From the NCBI GenBank assembly GCA_016190245.1, contig JACPQY010000055.1:1-58726 (forward strand): DNA of 58,726 bases. Reading direction: 5' to 3'. Shown piece after piece: positions 51,022 to 58,558 of the stretch. The stretch's first letter is position 1. Each line of letters begins with the position of its first letter. The notes beneath the pieces are model-generated. The model worked only from the letters and a program-made list of their open reading frames with translations. It made no database searches and was not told the DNA's origin. The DNA comes from Nitrospirota bacterium. GTDB taxonomy: Bacteria; JACPQY01. Made by a program: the position numbers and the translations under genes.

Positions 51022-51027
51022 TACAAT
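51022..51027 (+). promoter_or_regulatory. -10 of tRNA-Leu gene
   Basis: TACAAT ends 9 bases before the tRNA. The -35 is poor (CGGTCA). Confidence 0.45.
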
Positions 51028-51036
51028 CCTCACAGT

Positions 51037-51123
51037 GCCGGAGTGGCGGAATGGCAGACGCACAGGACTTAAAATCCTGAGGCTCTTCAATGGGCCGTGC
51101 CGGTTCGAGTCCGGCCTCCGGCA
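51037..51123 (+). tRNA. tRNA-Leu (anticodon UAA)
   Basis: A class II tRNA of 87 bases. Acceptor GCCGGAG/CTCCGGC plus discriminator A, anticodon stem CAGGA/TCCTG with loop CTTAAAA (anticodon TAA), long variable arm (AGGCTCTTCAATGGGCCGT) typical of leucine, and T arm CCGGTTCGAGTCCGG. The 3' CCA is not encoded. It reads UUA and UUG. An accessory region of relics and a toxin-antitoxin pair begins just downstream, as is common next to tRNA genes. Confidence 0.95.
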
Positions 51124-51171
51124 TCAGTCCGGACGTTCTCTCGCGGCGTGTCGCCGCGCCGGTGTGGAGGT

Positions 51172-51330
51172 GACAAGAAGACCATTAGCGCGCGAGAGTT
51201 GCAATAGAGGGTCAAGACCACGCCGGACTTGTCCCAGAAAGACCGTGTGGTGGTCACCCGAAGGGGCATGCCGGCGGCCGTGCTCATCGGCGTTGAAGGC
51301 AACGATGTCGACACCCTTTCTGGATCAGTC
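51172..51330 (+). pseudogene. Relic of a Phd/YefM-type antitoxin gene
   Basis: Reading in one frame gives KKTISARELQ, a TAG stop at 51205-51207, then RVKTTPDLSQKDRVVVTRRGMPAAVLIGVEGNDVDTL. This matches the Phd pattern (ISAREL ... VVITRRGKPVAVL) with residues missing in between. No start codon lies in frame before it and no toxin gene follows. The reading frame stays open to 51711 but becomes low-complexity, so the gene is dead. Confidence 0.6.
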
Positions 51331-51380
51331 GCCAACCTCGGCTCTGCGGCTGGAAAGGGTGCCGGGCTTTGCGTGGCTGG

Positions 51381-51461
51381 TCGCAAACGTGGCCAGTTCG
51401 GATTTGCAGACGGGGAAGGCCCAGACGCCGGAGGCGTTTGGGGAGAAGGTGAAAAAGACGG
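51381..51461 (+). repeat. 80-bp repeat, copy A (shared with 55486-55565)
   Basis: About 70% identical by eye to 55486-55565, with an exact TGCAGACGGGGAAG core. On the minus strand both encode PNAS-x3-FPVC-x-SELATFA, but neither is in an intact gene. The ~560-bp stretch from 51124 to 51691 holds only the antitoxin relic, this repeat, the 34-bp palindrome and a hairpin at 51601-51621. Confidence 0.55.
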
Positions 51462-51549
51462 CGGTGTCGCAGGTCTGGGCATGCGGGACGAGGGTGTGGC
51501 CTTTGCCTGTGGAGCCCCGAGTCAAGGTCTGACCCTCGGGGGGTGGCGT

Positions 51550-51583
51550 TACTGTACACTAGACGGCCGTCGTGTGTACAGTA
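51550..51583. repeat. 34-bp palindrome, copy 2
   Basis: TACTGTACA and TGTACAGTA arms with GACGGCCGTC centre. Same size, arms and centre as 14113-14146. Confidence 0.8.
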
Positions 51584-51600
51584 TCGAAAGAGGGGACTGG

Positions 51601-51621
51601 ATTCCGTGTCGGGCACGGAAT
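51601..51621. repeat. dRS3-like hairpin
   Basis: ATTCCGTG-N5-CACGGAAT, an 8-base stem in the style of the ATTCCC-N8-GGGAAT (dRS3-type) repeats of Neisseria. Similar GGATTCC...GGAAT hairpins are scattered through many proteobacterial genomes. Confidence 0.5.
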
Positions 51622-51691
51622 GACGGACTTCGGCGCCTGACGCGTCAGCTTCCACAACCGTTCCGCCTTGCCGTTCACGGTTCACCGTTCG

Positions 51692-52687
51692 CTAGTTCGA
51701 GATGGCTGTAGCTCCGGAACAGCCTTGGGGCCCACCGGCAATGCAAATTCCTGTGTTTGCATACTTGGCGGAGAAGGAGATGCTGATCTGGTCGTCGGTG
51801 ATGAAGATCGGGGCCACGTTGATGAACTCGCTGGATGAGAGGCCGATGCAGCACTCCCCTTCGGATGGCGATCCTTCGTAGCGCTTGCCACAGGACTTTG
51901 GAAAGGTACCCTCGATGCGAAGGTCGTTGCTATGTACGATCCAGTTGAGTCCATCGACGGAAAAGGCGAGGCCGAAAGTGGTGGACAGCCCGAGCGCGGT
52001 ATCGCGGGTCACCTTGAGGGCACGGTTGTCCCACGTCATGGCGTAGACCCCCAGGTCGTTCCTAGCCACGTTGGGGGCGGAGGGAGAGAGATCCGAGGGC
52101 CGTGAACCATCAGCCGAGGTGAATTCTATGTTGCCGACATCAGAGTCGTAGAAGTCCGTAAAGTTGTCTTTCTTGGAGATGATCGTGTCGGTCTCGCCTT
52201 TGTTCTGGAGGTATAGGCGGACGTGGTGGCCACCCGGCGTGAGCGCGGCGGTGAGGGACCAAGGCGCGTCATCGGAGATCTTTGTGGGGTTTGCGAATGG
52301 ACGTTCATCAGTAACCAGTCCGGCCCAGAGCTTCAGGGGATCTCCTTTGTCAGGGCAGGGCGACAGATCACCTTTCTCGCGGGCCAGGGCGCACAGTCCC
52401 TGTTGATTCGTGATGCGAAACGCGATCACAGTGCCATCTTGGAGCCGGACGTCAGCGTGGTCCTTCCCCGAGCCACCACATGCAATGCTTGCCTGACGAC
52501 TCGGCGCCTTCGCGGTGGATGCGGGAGGAACACTGAAGAACCAAGCCTTGTTGAGCAGCCTCGCAAGAGCCTCATGACTGGTAGGATCAATGGCTATCTC
52601 CGTGTCTATGTGGGAATTGTCTTCACAGGCGGATACCTCCAGCAGCCACAACGCGCAGACGCCGAGGATCGGTCTTGCCAGGTTCAT
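51692..52687 (-). CDS. Lipoprotein of unknown family (paralog at window end)
   Basis: A 331-residue lipoprotein: signal peptide ending LEVSAC. Cys-poor beta-rich body with no catalytic motif recognised. Its last ~48 residues, INVAPIFITDDQISISF...ATAISN, match the partial protein at 58559-58726 (HVVPIFITNDQIRLYF...ATAMSNY). It starts 9 bases after the glycoside-hydrolase-like gene and probably shares its transcript. GGGGG precedes the ATG. Confidence 0.75.
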   Translation of the reverse strand: MNLARPILGVCALWLLEVSACEDNSHIDTEIAIDPTSHEALARLLNKAWFFSVPPASTAKAPSRQASIACGGSGKDHADVRLQDGTVIAFRITNQQGLCALAREKGDLSPCPDKGDPLKLWAGLVTDERPFANPTKISDDAPWSLTAALTPGGHHVRLYLQNKGETDTIISKKDNFTDFYDSDVGNIEFTSADGSRPSDLSPSAPNVARNDLGVYAMTWDNRALKVTRDTALGLSTTFGLAFSVDGLNWIVHSNDLRIEGTFPKSCGKRYEGSPSEGECCIGLSSSEFINVAPIFITDDQISISFSAKYANTGICIAGGPQGCSGATAISN

Positions 52688-52696
52688 AGGTACCCC

Positions 52697-54178
52697 CTAT
52701 CGGTGGTCGGTGACACGCCTCGATGCGGTTACGGGCCCCTCGACAATGTCCAGACGGACAATACCCTCCGCATAGGCGCCCTCGGCGAACGTGAGAACGG
52801 CCTCACGTTCCTCCTGTGGCCGAAGGACAGGTGGGGCGTTTTGTGGGTCGGGGGCGATGCAATCGGGTTCAAAGAGCGTCAAGGCGTTTGGCCCGCTCAT
52901 TGTTTCGGGATCGCAGAGGTTCTCTGGATCTTGGTCAAGCAGAACAGCGCCCGTCTCCCCCCCCGTCGGGACGTACGGGGGGTCACGTGCCGGGACGAGG
53001 GCGAAGGAGTAGGAGGCGGTGGGGGAGACGGCGAAGGTGAAGTCGTATTCGGCTTCGAGGGAGGTTTCGGGGGGGCCGATGACGGTGGTCCACACCCCGG
53101 CGGGGAGGAGGACGGTGTGCCACTCGGGATACAACGATGTCCCGAAGAGCGCGTCCACCGGGCTCATGGCGGTGATGAAGAACTTGAGGTTCGGGTTGAC
53201 CTGGATGTTGCCGAGGTTGGTGTTCTCGTCCACCACTCTCCCGGCCTTGACGGTGAGCACGTAGGACTTCGCGTCTTCGAGCCTGGCCGTGAAATACGCC
53301 CTTGGCGCGAGGTCGCTGCGCTGGGTGCCGGTGTGGAATTGCTGGTCGCGGCCCAACAGGACCGGGAGGGTCTTGGCCGGGGCCATGGCGTGGAAGGCGG
53401 GCACTTCCAAGGGAGGGTAGGTCTTGAAGGAGAAGAGGCCGCGCCCCCCGTAGGTGCCGTCCGTCCGCTCGAGGCGGGGCTTGTACCAGAACAGTTTGCG
53501 CAGACCGCTCACGGCGGTGGGGGGGAGGGCGATGTCGGGGCAATCGCAGTACGTCAGACACTCCCCGCTCTGCTCGTCGAAGGTGCAGCACGGGCACGGG
53601 AACTCCGTGATGCTCGGGCAGGTGAGGTTCCCCGGGTCCCACCCCAGGCCGTTGAACTTCAGGAGACCACCCGGGGGCTCGTAGGCGTAGGTCGCCATCC
53701 CTACCAGGCCCCCGGCCAGGGCCATCGGGCTGGGGACGGCAGCCCAGTTCGGATCGCAGTCCGCTTCCACACTGGGCCACACCTCCAGCGCCGTTTCCTG
53801 ATCGCACCAGCCGCCCTCGGTGCTCCAGATCGGTTTGTTGGGGAACAGGCACGAGAGGTTCACGATGTCCTCGAAGGCCCTCTGGCGATTGCCCCCTGCG
53901 TTCGCCTCCGGATTGGGACCCTCCTGCTGGTACGCGTGGAAGCCCACCACGGCGTTGGGCAGGTCGTCGAACGAATAGCCGGCCACCGAGGCGTCCTTGA
54001 GGACCTGATACAGATGCTCCGTGCTGATGGCCGCCCCCAAGGGACACCGCTCGGCCAGGTCGAAGATGTCGATCACGTTGTCCTTGCTGTTGTAGTTGCA
54101 CTCCGCGCTCGTCTCGCGCGTCCTGACCGGCCCGGGACCGTGGATCTTGTGATCGGGCACGCCGTAGAAGATCAGCAT
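52697..54178 (-). pseudogene. C-terminal part of split glycoside-hydrolase-like gene
   Basis: A 493-residue open stretch from the first ATG after an in-frame TGA at 54305-54307. Translation through the TGA is continuous: GITH-stop-EFGNEFENPTWFATIRR...IAHDMLIFYG. It contains a second acidic motif, KPIWSTEGGWCD, which fits the catalytic nucleophile of clan GH-A enzymes, while the acid/base NE motif lies directly after the TGA (EFGNE). The C-terminal ~250 residues form a beta-rich domain. If started at 54178, this piece lacks the acid/base Glu and should be inactive. The next gene follows after 9 bases. Confidence 0.75.
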
Positions 54179-54304
54179 GTCGTGGGCGATCCCGAAGATC
54201 TCCTTGTACTCCCGGTAGGCCCCGTAGACCCGATCCTGATTGGTGTACTCATTGCGCCGGATCGTGGCGAACCAAGTTGGGTTCTCGAACTCGTTGCCGA
54301 ACTC

Positions 54305-55477
54305 TCAGTGCGTGATCCCGTAGGGATCGTTGTCGGGCCAGTCGGGGTCCTCCAGCGCCAGACCCCCGCCGGGCTTGTAGCGGCTCAGGACCTCCACAAA
54401 GAACTGCGCGAACTTGCCGTAGCACCAGAACTCGTCGGGGCCGGGACCCGAATCGGGCCGGGGGGCGCACTGGTTGAAGGTGATGCCGTAGCCCTTCTCC
54501 TGCAAGTCGGCGTTGCACTGGTCGGCGCTCCACCCCTCGGTGCAGCACGAGGAGATCCAGTAGGGCTGCCTGTCGGAGAGGGGGAACCCCAAGACGTCGA
54601 TCCCGTACTTGCGGGCCATCCTGACGTAGACGTCCAGGTCGTACCCGGCGTCGTTGAAATGGAACCTCGGTTCTTCATCGCCCTCGGGCGGCCAGATGAC
54701 GTCCTGGGGCTCGATCGCGTTCCACGGCATGTCGGGCTTGACCCACTCGATGCCGGCCTTCTTCATCAGCATGAAGTCCGACTGGAGGACGCTGGGGTGG
54801 CAATCGAGAGGTTGGTAGGCGGTGTAGTGCGAGCGCCAGTGGGTCTGTCCCTCAGCCGGTGGACACCCTTGGTTGACGCGCCCGTAGCAGTGCGGGCCCT
54901 GGCCTTCGCCGACGTCATCGCACGCGTTCGGGGGGGGATTCAGATTGGCACCAAAGACCTGCGCGTAGGTCCCGGCCTCCTCGATCACCTGAACACTCAC
55001 GTCCCGGGTGGCCTCGGGGCTCACGAGGTAGCAGAAGCCGGTCGCCTGTTTGCGCGTGTAGGCGCGCAGCCCGATCGTGCCGGGCTCCTGCGCGGAGACG
55101 GTGACGGTGTAGCCCACCACGCGGAAGGGATCCGTCGTGGCTACCTGGTTGGTGCCGGTGAGCGTCTGCTCGCGCGCGAACGTGTAGTCCACCTCCTGGG
55201 AGGGGTTGACGGGGTCGGGGACCTTCATGGCGGCGGAGAGCGTCACCGGCGTGGAGGCGTTGGTGAGCTCCGTGGTGTTGCGGTCCACGTTGAAGGCGGG
55301 GAAATCGAACTCGACGGCATTGAGGGCCGCGGGCGGGCCGCCGTCTTCCGGCGATGGGAACCCGGGTTGGGGAGGCTTCTGGCCGTTGACGTCGCAGACG
55401 CCCACATCTATCACCGGGGCCGGCTGATTCTCAAAGCCGGTGAACTGACCCACAACCTCTTGCGTCTGCTCGTGCAC
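54305..55477 (-). pseudogene. N-terminal part of split glycoside-hydrolase-like gene, 5' end lost
   Basis: It carries the first half of a TIM-barrel-like domain (MLMKKAGIEWVKPDMPWNAIEP, YVRMARKYGIDVLGFPLSD, YGKFAQFFVEVLSRYKP) and stops at TGA exactly where family members have Trp in the W-E-x-x-N-E motif. Upstream it has a beta-sandwich region (TPVTLSAAMKVPDPVN) but no signal peptide, no ribosome site and no good start. The frame stays open upstream only through the 80-bp repeat and the antisense of the toxin-antitoxin genes. The start given (GTG 55477) is arbitrary; GTG 55552 is equally possible. The gene looks broken at both its 5' end and the TGA. Confidence 0.7.
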
Positions 55478-55485
55478 GATGTCGA

Positions 55486-55565
55486 TCGCAAAGGTGGCAA
55501 GCTCGCTCGTGCAGACGGGGAAGTCCCCAATACGGGAGGCATTGGGGGCCACCGTGTGGAGGAAA
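55486..55565 (+). repeat. 80-bp repeat, copy B
   Basis: Homologous to 51381-51461. Lies at the ragged 5' end of the glycoside-hydrolase-like gene. Confidence 0.55.
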
Positions 55566-55568
55566 TCG

Positions 55569-55610
55569 CCTGAACAGTTCAGGGGGTGTGGAACGGCGTG
55601 ATCCACGCCG
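55569..55610. promoter_or_regulatory. Two perfect palindromes upstream of the toxin-antitoxin genes
   Basis: CCTGAAC-A-GTTCAGG (55569-55583) and CGGCGTG-ATC-CACGCCG (55594-55610). The second ends 3 bases before the -35 at 55614. They could be antitoxin operators or remnants of an insertion. Confidence 0.5.
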
Positions 55611-55613
55611 GGA

Positions 55614-55642
55614 TTATCAGGGTGGTTCACTTGTGTTACACT
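55614..55642 (+). promoter_or_regulatory. Promoter of toxin-antitoxin operon, leaderless
   Basis: TTATCA (55614-55619), 17-base spacer, TACACT (55637-55642), 6 bases to the ATG at 55649. Confidence 0.65.
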
Positions 55643-55648
55643 TCTCGA

Positions 55649-55891
55649 ATGCCCACCACGGCGCCTCGCATTAACACGGTGCTCGAACCCCCGGTGTTCC
55701 ATGCGGTCTCGCGGCTGGCCCGAGCCCATGGGGTCTCGCTCTCGCAGGTCGTACGCGATCTGGTCGTGCAAGCCCTGGAGTTGGTCGAGGATGAGGGGCT
55801 TGACCGACTGGTCGAGGGTCGGCGCCGCGCCAAGCGTGGGATTCGCTGGGTTTCTCACAATGAGTTGAAGCGCCGGTTGCGGCTGGCCTAG
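55649..55891 (+). CDS. Antitoxin, ribbon-helix-helix type
   Basis: An 80-residue protein. The N-terminal RINTVLEPPVFHAVSRLARAHGVSLSQVVRDLVVQALELV has the strand-helix-helix pattern of MetJ/Arc/CopG DNA-binding domains. The C-terminal basic tail (RRRAKRGIRWVSHNELKRRLRL) probably wraps the toxin. It should repress its own promoter and neutralise the product of the next gene, which starts 8 bases downstream. The adjacent palindromes are candidate operators. Confidence 0.8.
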   Translation: MPTTAPRINTVLEPPVFHAVSRLARAHGVSLSQVVRDLVVQALELVEDEGLDRLVEGRRRAKRGIRWVSHNELKRRLRLA

Positions 55892-55899
55892 CGGCTTCA

Positions 55900-56208
55900 T
55901 TGGTGGAGGGGCCGTACCAAGTCGTCTACCGGTCCGAGGTCTTGGCTCGCGACTTGCCTCGACTCCCGCGAAACCTTCAGGCCCGTATCGTACGCGCGAT
56001 CGAACGGCGCCTGATGGCGGCGCCAACCCGCTACGGATCGCGACTGCGCCGATCTCTTGCCGGGCTATGGAAACTGAGGGTGGGGGACTACCGAGTCGTC
56101 TATGCCGTGGAAGGCTCGATGGTAAGAGTCTGGCTGATCGCGCATCGCAAGGAGGCCTACGAGGAGATGGATCGGCGGTGGTCACGGCGGGACATTCGTG
56201 AATCGTGA
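55900..56208 (+). CDS. RelE/ParE-family toxin
   Basis: A 102-residue basic protein: YQVVYRSEVLARDLPRLPRNLQARIVRAIERRL, then GSRLRRSLAGLWKLRVGDYRVVYAVEG and VWLIAHRKEAYEEM, the core pattern of the RelE/ParE fold and the Arg/Tyr set of mRNA interferases. The LWKLRVGDYRVVY...HRKEAY pattern favours a RelE-type ribosome-dependent nuclease. Start is TTG 55900 or GTG 55903. Confidence 0.85.
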   Translation: MVEGPYQVVYRSEVLARDLPRLPRNLQARIVRAIERRLMAAPTRYGSRLRRSLAGLWKLRVGDYRVVYAVEGSMVRVWLIAHRKEAYEEMDRRWSRRDIRES

Positions 56209-56306
56209 AGTGCGAAGGGTGGACGGTGCGAGAGCGGATGGCGGAGATCGGAAAACGCCGGCCGCAGTCCTGTGGGATCAGTTGGCAATTCACCCTTCAC
56301 TCGTCA

Positions 56307-57563
56307 TTAGTTCGAGCTCGCGGTGGCGGGACGATCAGGTGAGCACACGTCGAGGCCGGTTCCGCAGTAGCCGCTCGGTTCGCAGACTCCGCTCTGGCAT
56401 TGAGACGAAGCATGGCAGGGCGTTCCGTTCGGCTGCGGTTCGACGCACGTTACGTCCACGCTGCAGACGAAGGGTGGGCGGCAGACGGAATCATCCTTGC
56501 AGCCGGCGCCTGGTCCGGGCAGTTCCTTGCAAGCTCGTTCCGCCGATGCCTCGTCGACCTTCTCGCACGCGAGATGTTCGGGCGGGTGGCAACCAGTCGA
56601 GACGGAACAGGCTTCTCCGGGCTGCCGAGGCAGCGGCTTACATTTCGTGCTCACGCAGCTCAGCCCTTCCGCGCATTCGATCGGCGGACTCGACACAGGA
56701 CCGCAGGGCTGGCCGGCTGCGGCCGTCTGAGCACAGGTGAGCTTGAGACTTGAGCACGAAGCAGGTGTCAAGCCCGTGTTGCACACGCCGGTGGCCTGGG
56801 CCTTGCAGGCACCGGCGGACAGCTGCGAGCTGCAGCAGTTGCCAGGGGCGCAGATCTCGTAGGTGACGGAGGTACCGCACGCTTCACCATCCCTGGCCCC
56901 TCCGGACGGGCGCGGGCGACAGTTCTTGGCCGTTTCCGACGTGCCCTCTCCCGCGTCCTGACACGTGAGGCCGGCGAGGCAGTGGCTGTCCGACGTGCAG
57001 GGCGCTCCATCTCCCGAAGGCGCCACGCACTTCTTGTCGCGACAAACCAAGCCCCATAGGCAATCACCGGGCCTCGTGCAGGGCTCGCGTTCCTGTCGAA
57101 CCCGTTCACACACGCCGGCGCAGTCGTTGATCGCACGGCATCGATGCCCGAGCATACACTCTCCGTCGTGTGTGCAAGGCTCGCCGGGCCGGCGCGGTCC
57201 CTGCAAGAGCGTCCGGCAATCCTCACTGATCTCCATCACGCGGCTCAAGTCATCGCATGGCGCCGATCGGAGCGCCGACAGACACCCCTCGCCCCTTGAG
57301 GGGACGTAGGAAGAGCGCCGCGTGCGGACAAGCCAGTATTCGGCCGATTCTCGGCAGATCCCCGCCCGCGTCTCCTCCGCCCAGCCCGTCGTTACCTGTT
57401 GGCAGCCCTGTTCGAGATCCGCCACCGCGCCCATGAACGCGCACAGGTCGGCCGTTCCCGCCGGTGCCTCCATCAGACTCAACACCGTCGGTTCAGCTTC
57501 CGCACATGACAGGAGCAGGACGCTTCCAAGGGCGGCGATCATGGGGCGCAAGAGCCGCCGCAC
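56307..57563 (-). CDS. Cys-rich lipoprotein
   Basis: A 418-residue lipoprotein (lipobox LLLSC). From residue ~120 it carries serial Cys modules of the form GEPCTHDGECMLGHRC, EPCTRPGDCLWGLVC, APCTSDSHCLAGLTC, GTPCHASSQCQSGVC, spaced like Dickkopf/EGF-type disulfide knots common in myxobacterial surface proteins. No enzymatic motif. The start is GTG 57563, overlapping the upstream stop by one base (TAGTG) with GGAGG six bases before it; ATG 57569 has no room for a ribosome site. It ends ATASSN, like two other proteins here. Confidence 0.8.
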   Translation of the reverse strand: MRRLLRPMIAALGSVLLLSCAEAEPTVLSLMEAPAGTADLCAFMGAVADLEQGCQQVTTGWAEETRAGICRESAEYWLVRTRRSSYVPSRGEGCLSALRSAPCDDLSRVMEISEDCRTLLQGPRRPGEPCTHDGECMLGHRCRAINDCAGVCERVRQEREPCTRPGDCLWGLVCRDKKCVAPSGDGAPCTSDSHCLAGLTCQDAGEGTSETAKNCRPRPSGGARDGEACGTSVTYEICAPGNCCSSQLSAGACKAQATGVCNTGLTPASCSSLKLTCAQTAAAGQPCGPVSSPPIECAEGLSCVSTKCKPLPRQPGEACSVSTGCHPPEHLACEKVDEASAERACKELPGPGAGCKDDSVCRPPFVCSVDVTCVEPQPNGTPCHASSQCQSGVCEPSGYCGTGLDVCSPDRPATASSN

Positions 57564-58474
57564 TACCATCCTCCGCTGCGACGTCGTCCGAACCTGAGCC
57601 CTCCTTTTGGCTTCCACGCAACGGAGCCACCGATTCCCATGAGCCACACCGGCCGCGTGCGGGCTTCCACCTCAACCCCGTCGTCCAGCTTGAACACCCC
57701 GGATGCGGCGTACCTGGAGAGGTAACCCGTCGAACCCTCCAGCGAGAGAGCGAGCGTGGACCCCAGGGAGACTTCGATGCCCAACAGAGCCCTCCCTGAC
57801 GGACCGACGGTTGTTCCGGCGGAGCTGGAGTAGGTCACAACACCACCCTGCGCGGAGATCAGGACACGAATCGGAGTCTGCTCCGGCATGCGGATCGCGG
57901 GTCCCACGTGCAATCCCAGTACGTGGAGTGGCTCAGAGGTTTCCTCCTCTCCCAACGTGAGCCGGACCTCGCCCGGTGCATACGATGCACCGGCCAGTGC
58001 CGCTAGGTGGAGACCGGGTTGCCATCCAAGGCGGAATTCGATCCGTGGCATGGCCATCAGATGCTCGGCACCGCCCGCTGCGAATCCATTGGGAGCCTCC
58101 ATGGCGACCGTCTGCTCGCGGAGTGGCCAGTCGACACCGCCGGCCAGCCCGAACATCCAAGCCCGCCGTGATCGGCCCCCAGTGCCTCTCGCATCGGATG
58201 GGTCCACCCGAACCACCTTGGCGCGTTGGACGCAGTACTCTTTACCCTTGCCCTTGGGAATCAAACAGATCCGTTCGTCGGTTTGGCGGGTGATCGCGCC
58301 TTCCACCACCGTCCCACTCTTGAGAGTAATCGAGTCCGCTAATGCCGGCGGCGTAAATGCCAGCCAGAGCGCGACGGCATGCGCACTCGCGATGGACGCA
58401 ATCGTGTGCGGAAAAGGGAGCCCGCAGGCCCGTGGGAGAGGATTTCGAGGACTGTCCGGCCGACTACTGTTCAC
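57563..58474 (-). CDS. Exported beta-rich protein, probable outer-membrane barrel
   Basis: A 303-residue protein: signal peptide ending ALADS, then an N-terminal segment SITLKSGTVVEGAITRQTDERICL (a small SH3-like strand set seen in several exported proteins), and from ~115 alternating strands rich in Gly and aromatic residues (MFGLAGGVDWPL, RIEFRLGWQPGLHLAALAGASY, ALLGIEVSLGSTLALSLEGSTGYL) that fit an outer-membrane beta-barrel. It does not end in the usual aromatic residue followed by stop, except Trp at the last position. GTG 58474 is the start. Cotranscribed with the Cys-rich lipoprotein. Confidence 0.7.
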   Translation of the reverse strand: MNSSRPDSPRNPLPRACGLPFPHTIASIASAHAVALWLAFTPPALADSITLKSGTVVEGAITRQTDERICLIPKGKGKEYCVQRAKVVRVDPSDARGTGGRSRRAWMFGLAGGVDWPLREQTVAMEAPNGFAAGGAEHLMAMPRIEFRLGWQPGLHLAALAGASYAPGEVRLTLGEEETSEPLHVLGLHVGPAIRMPEQTPIRVLISAQGGVVTYSSSAGTTVGPSGRALLGIEVSLGSTLALSLEGSTGYLSRYAASGVFKLDDGVEVEARTRPVWLMGIGGSVAWKPKGGLRFGRRRSGGW

Positions 58475-58558
58475 GTCTCACCGTTCATCAGGTTCGGGAA
58501 CCGCCTCACCTTCTAAGGACTCGCCCGGAACCAGCAGGACCGCACCGTCCATGGCTGG

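Noticed and set aside
51229-51711. 160-codon plus-strand frame after the tRNA
   Set aside because: Only the first ~35 residues resemble an antitoxin; the rest is low-complexity and runs through the palindrome and the end of the neighbouring gene. Treated as a relic.
54305-54307. TGA as selenocysteine or as a reassigned Trp codon
   Set aside because: Trp, not Cys, is expected at this position, and TGA ends several intact genes (glmM, murI, hemB neighbours use ordinary stops), so a changed code is unlikely. A mutation or read error is simpler.
52223-55573. 1116-codon open frame on the plus strand
   Set aside because: Antisense to the split hydrolase gene and the lipoprotein; composition is Val/Gly/Arg-rich with no recognisable domain. 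The minus strand has signal peptide, catalytic motifs and Cys pattern.
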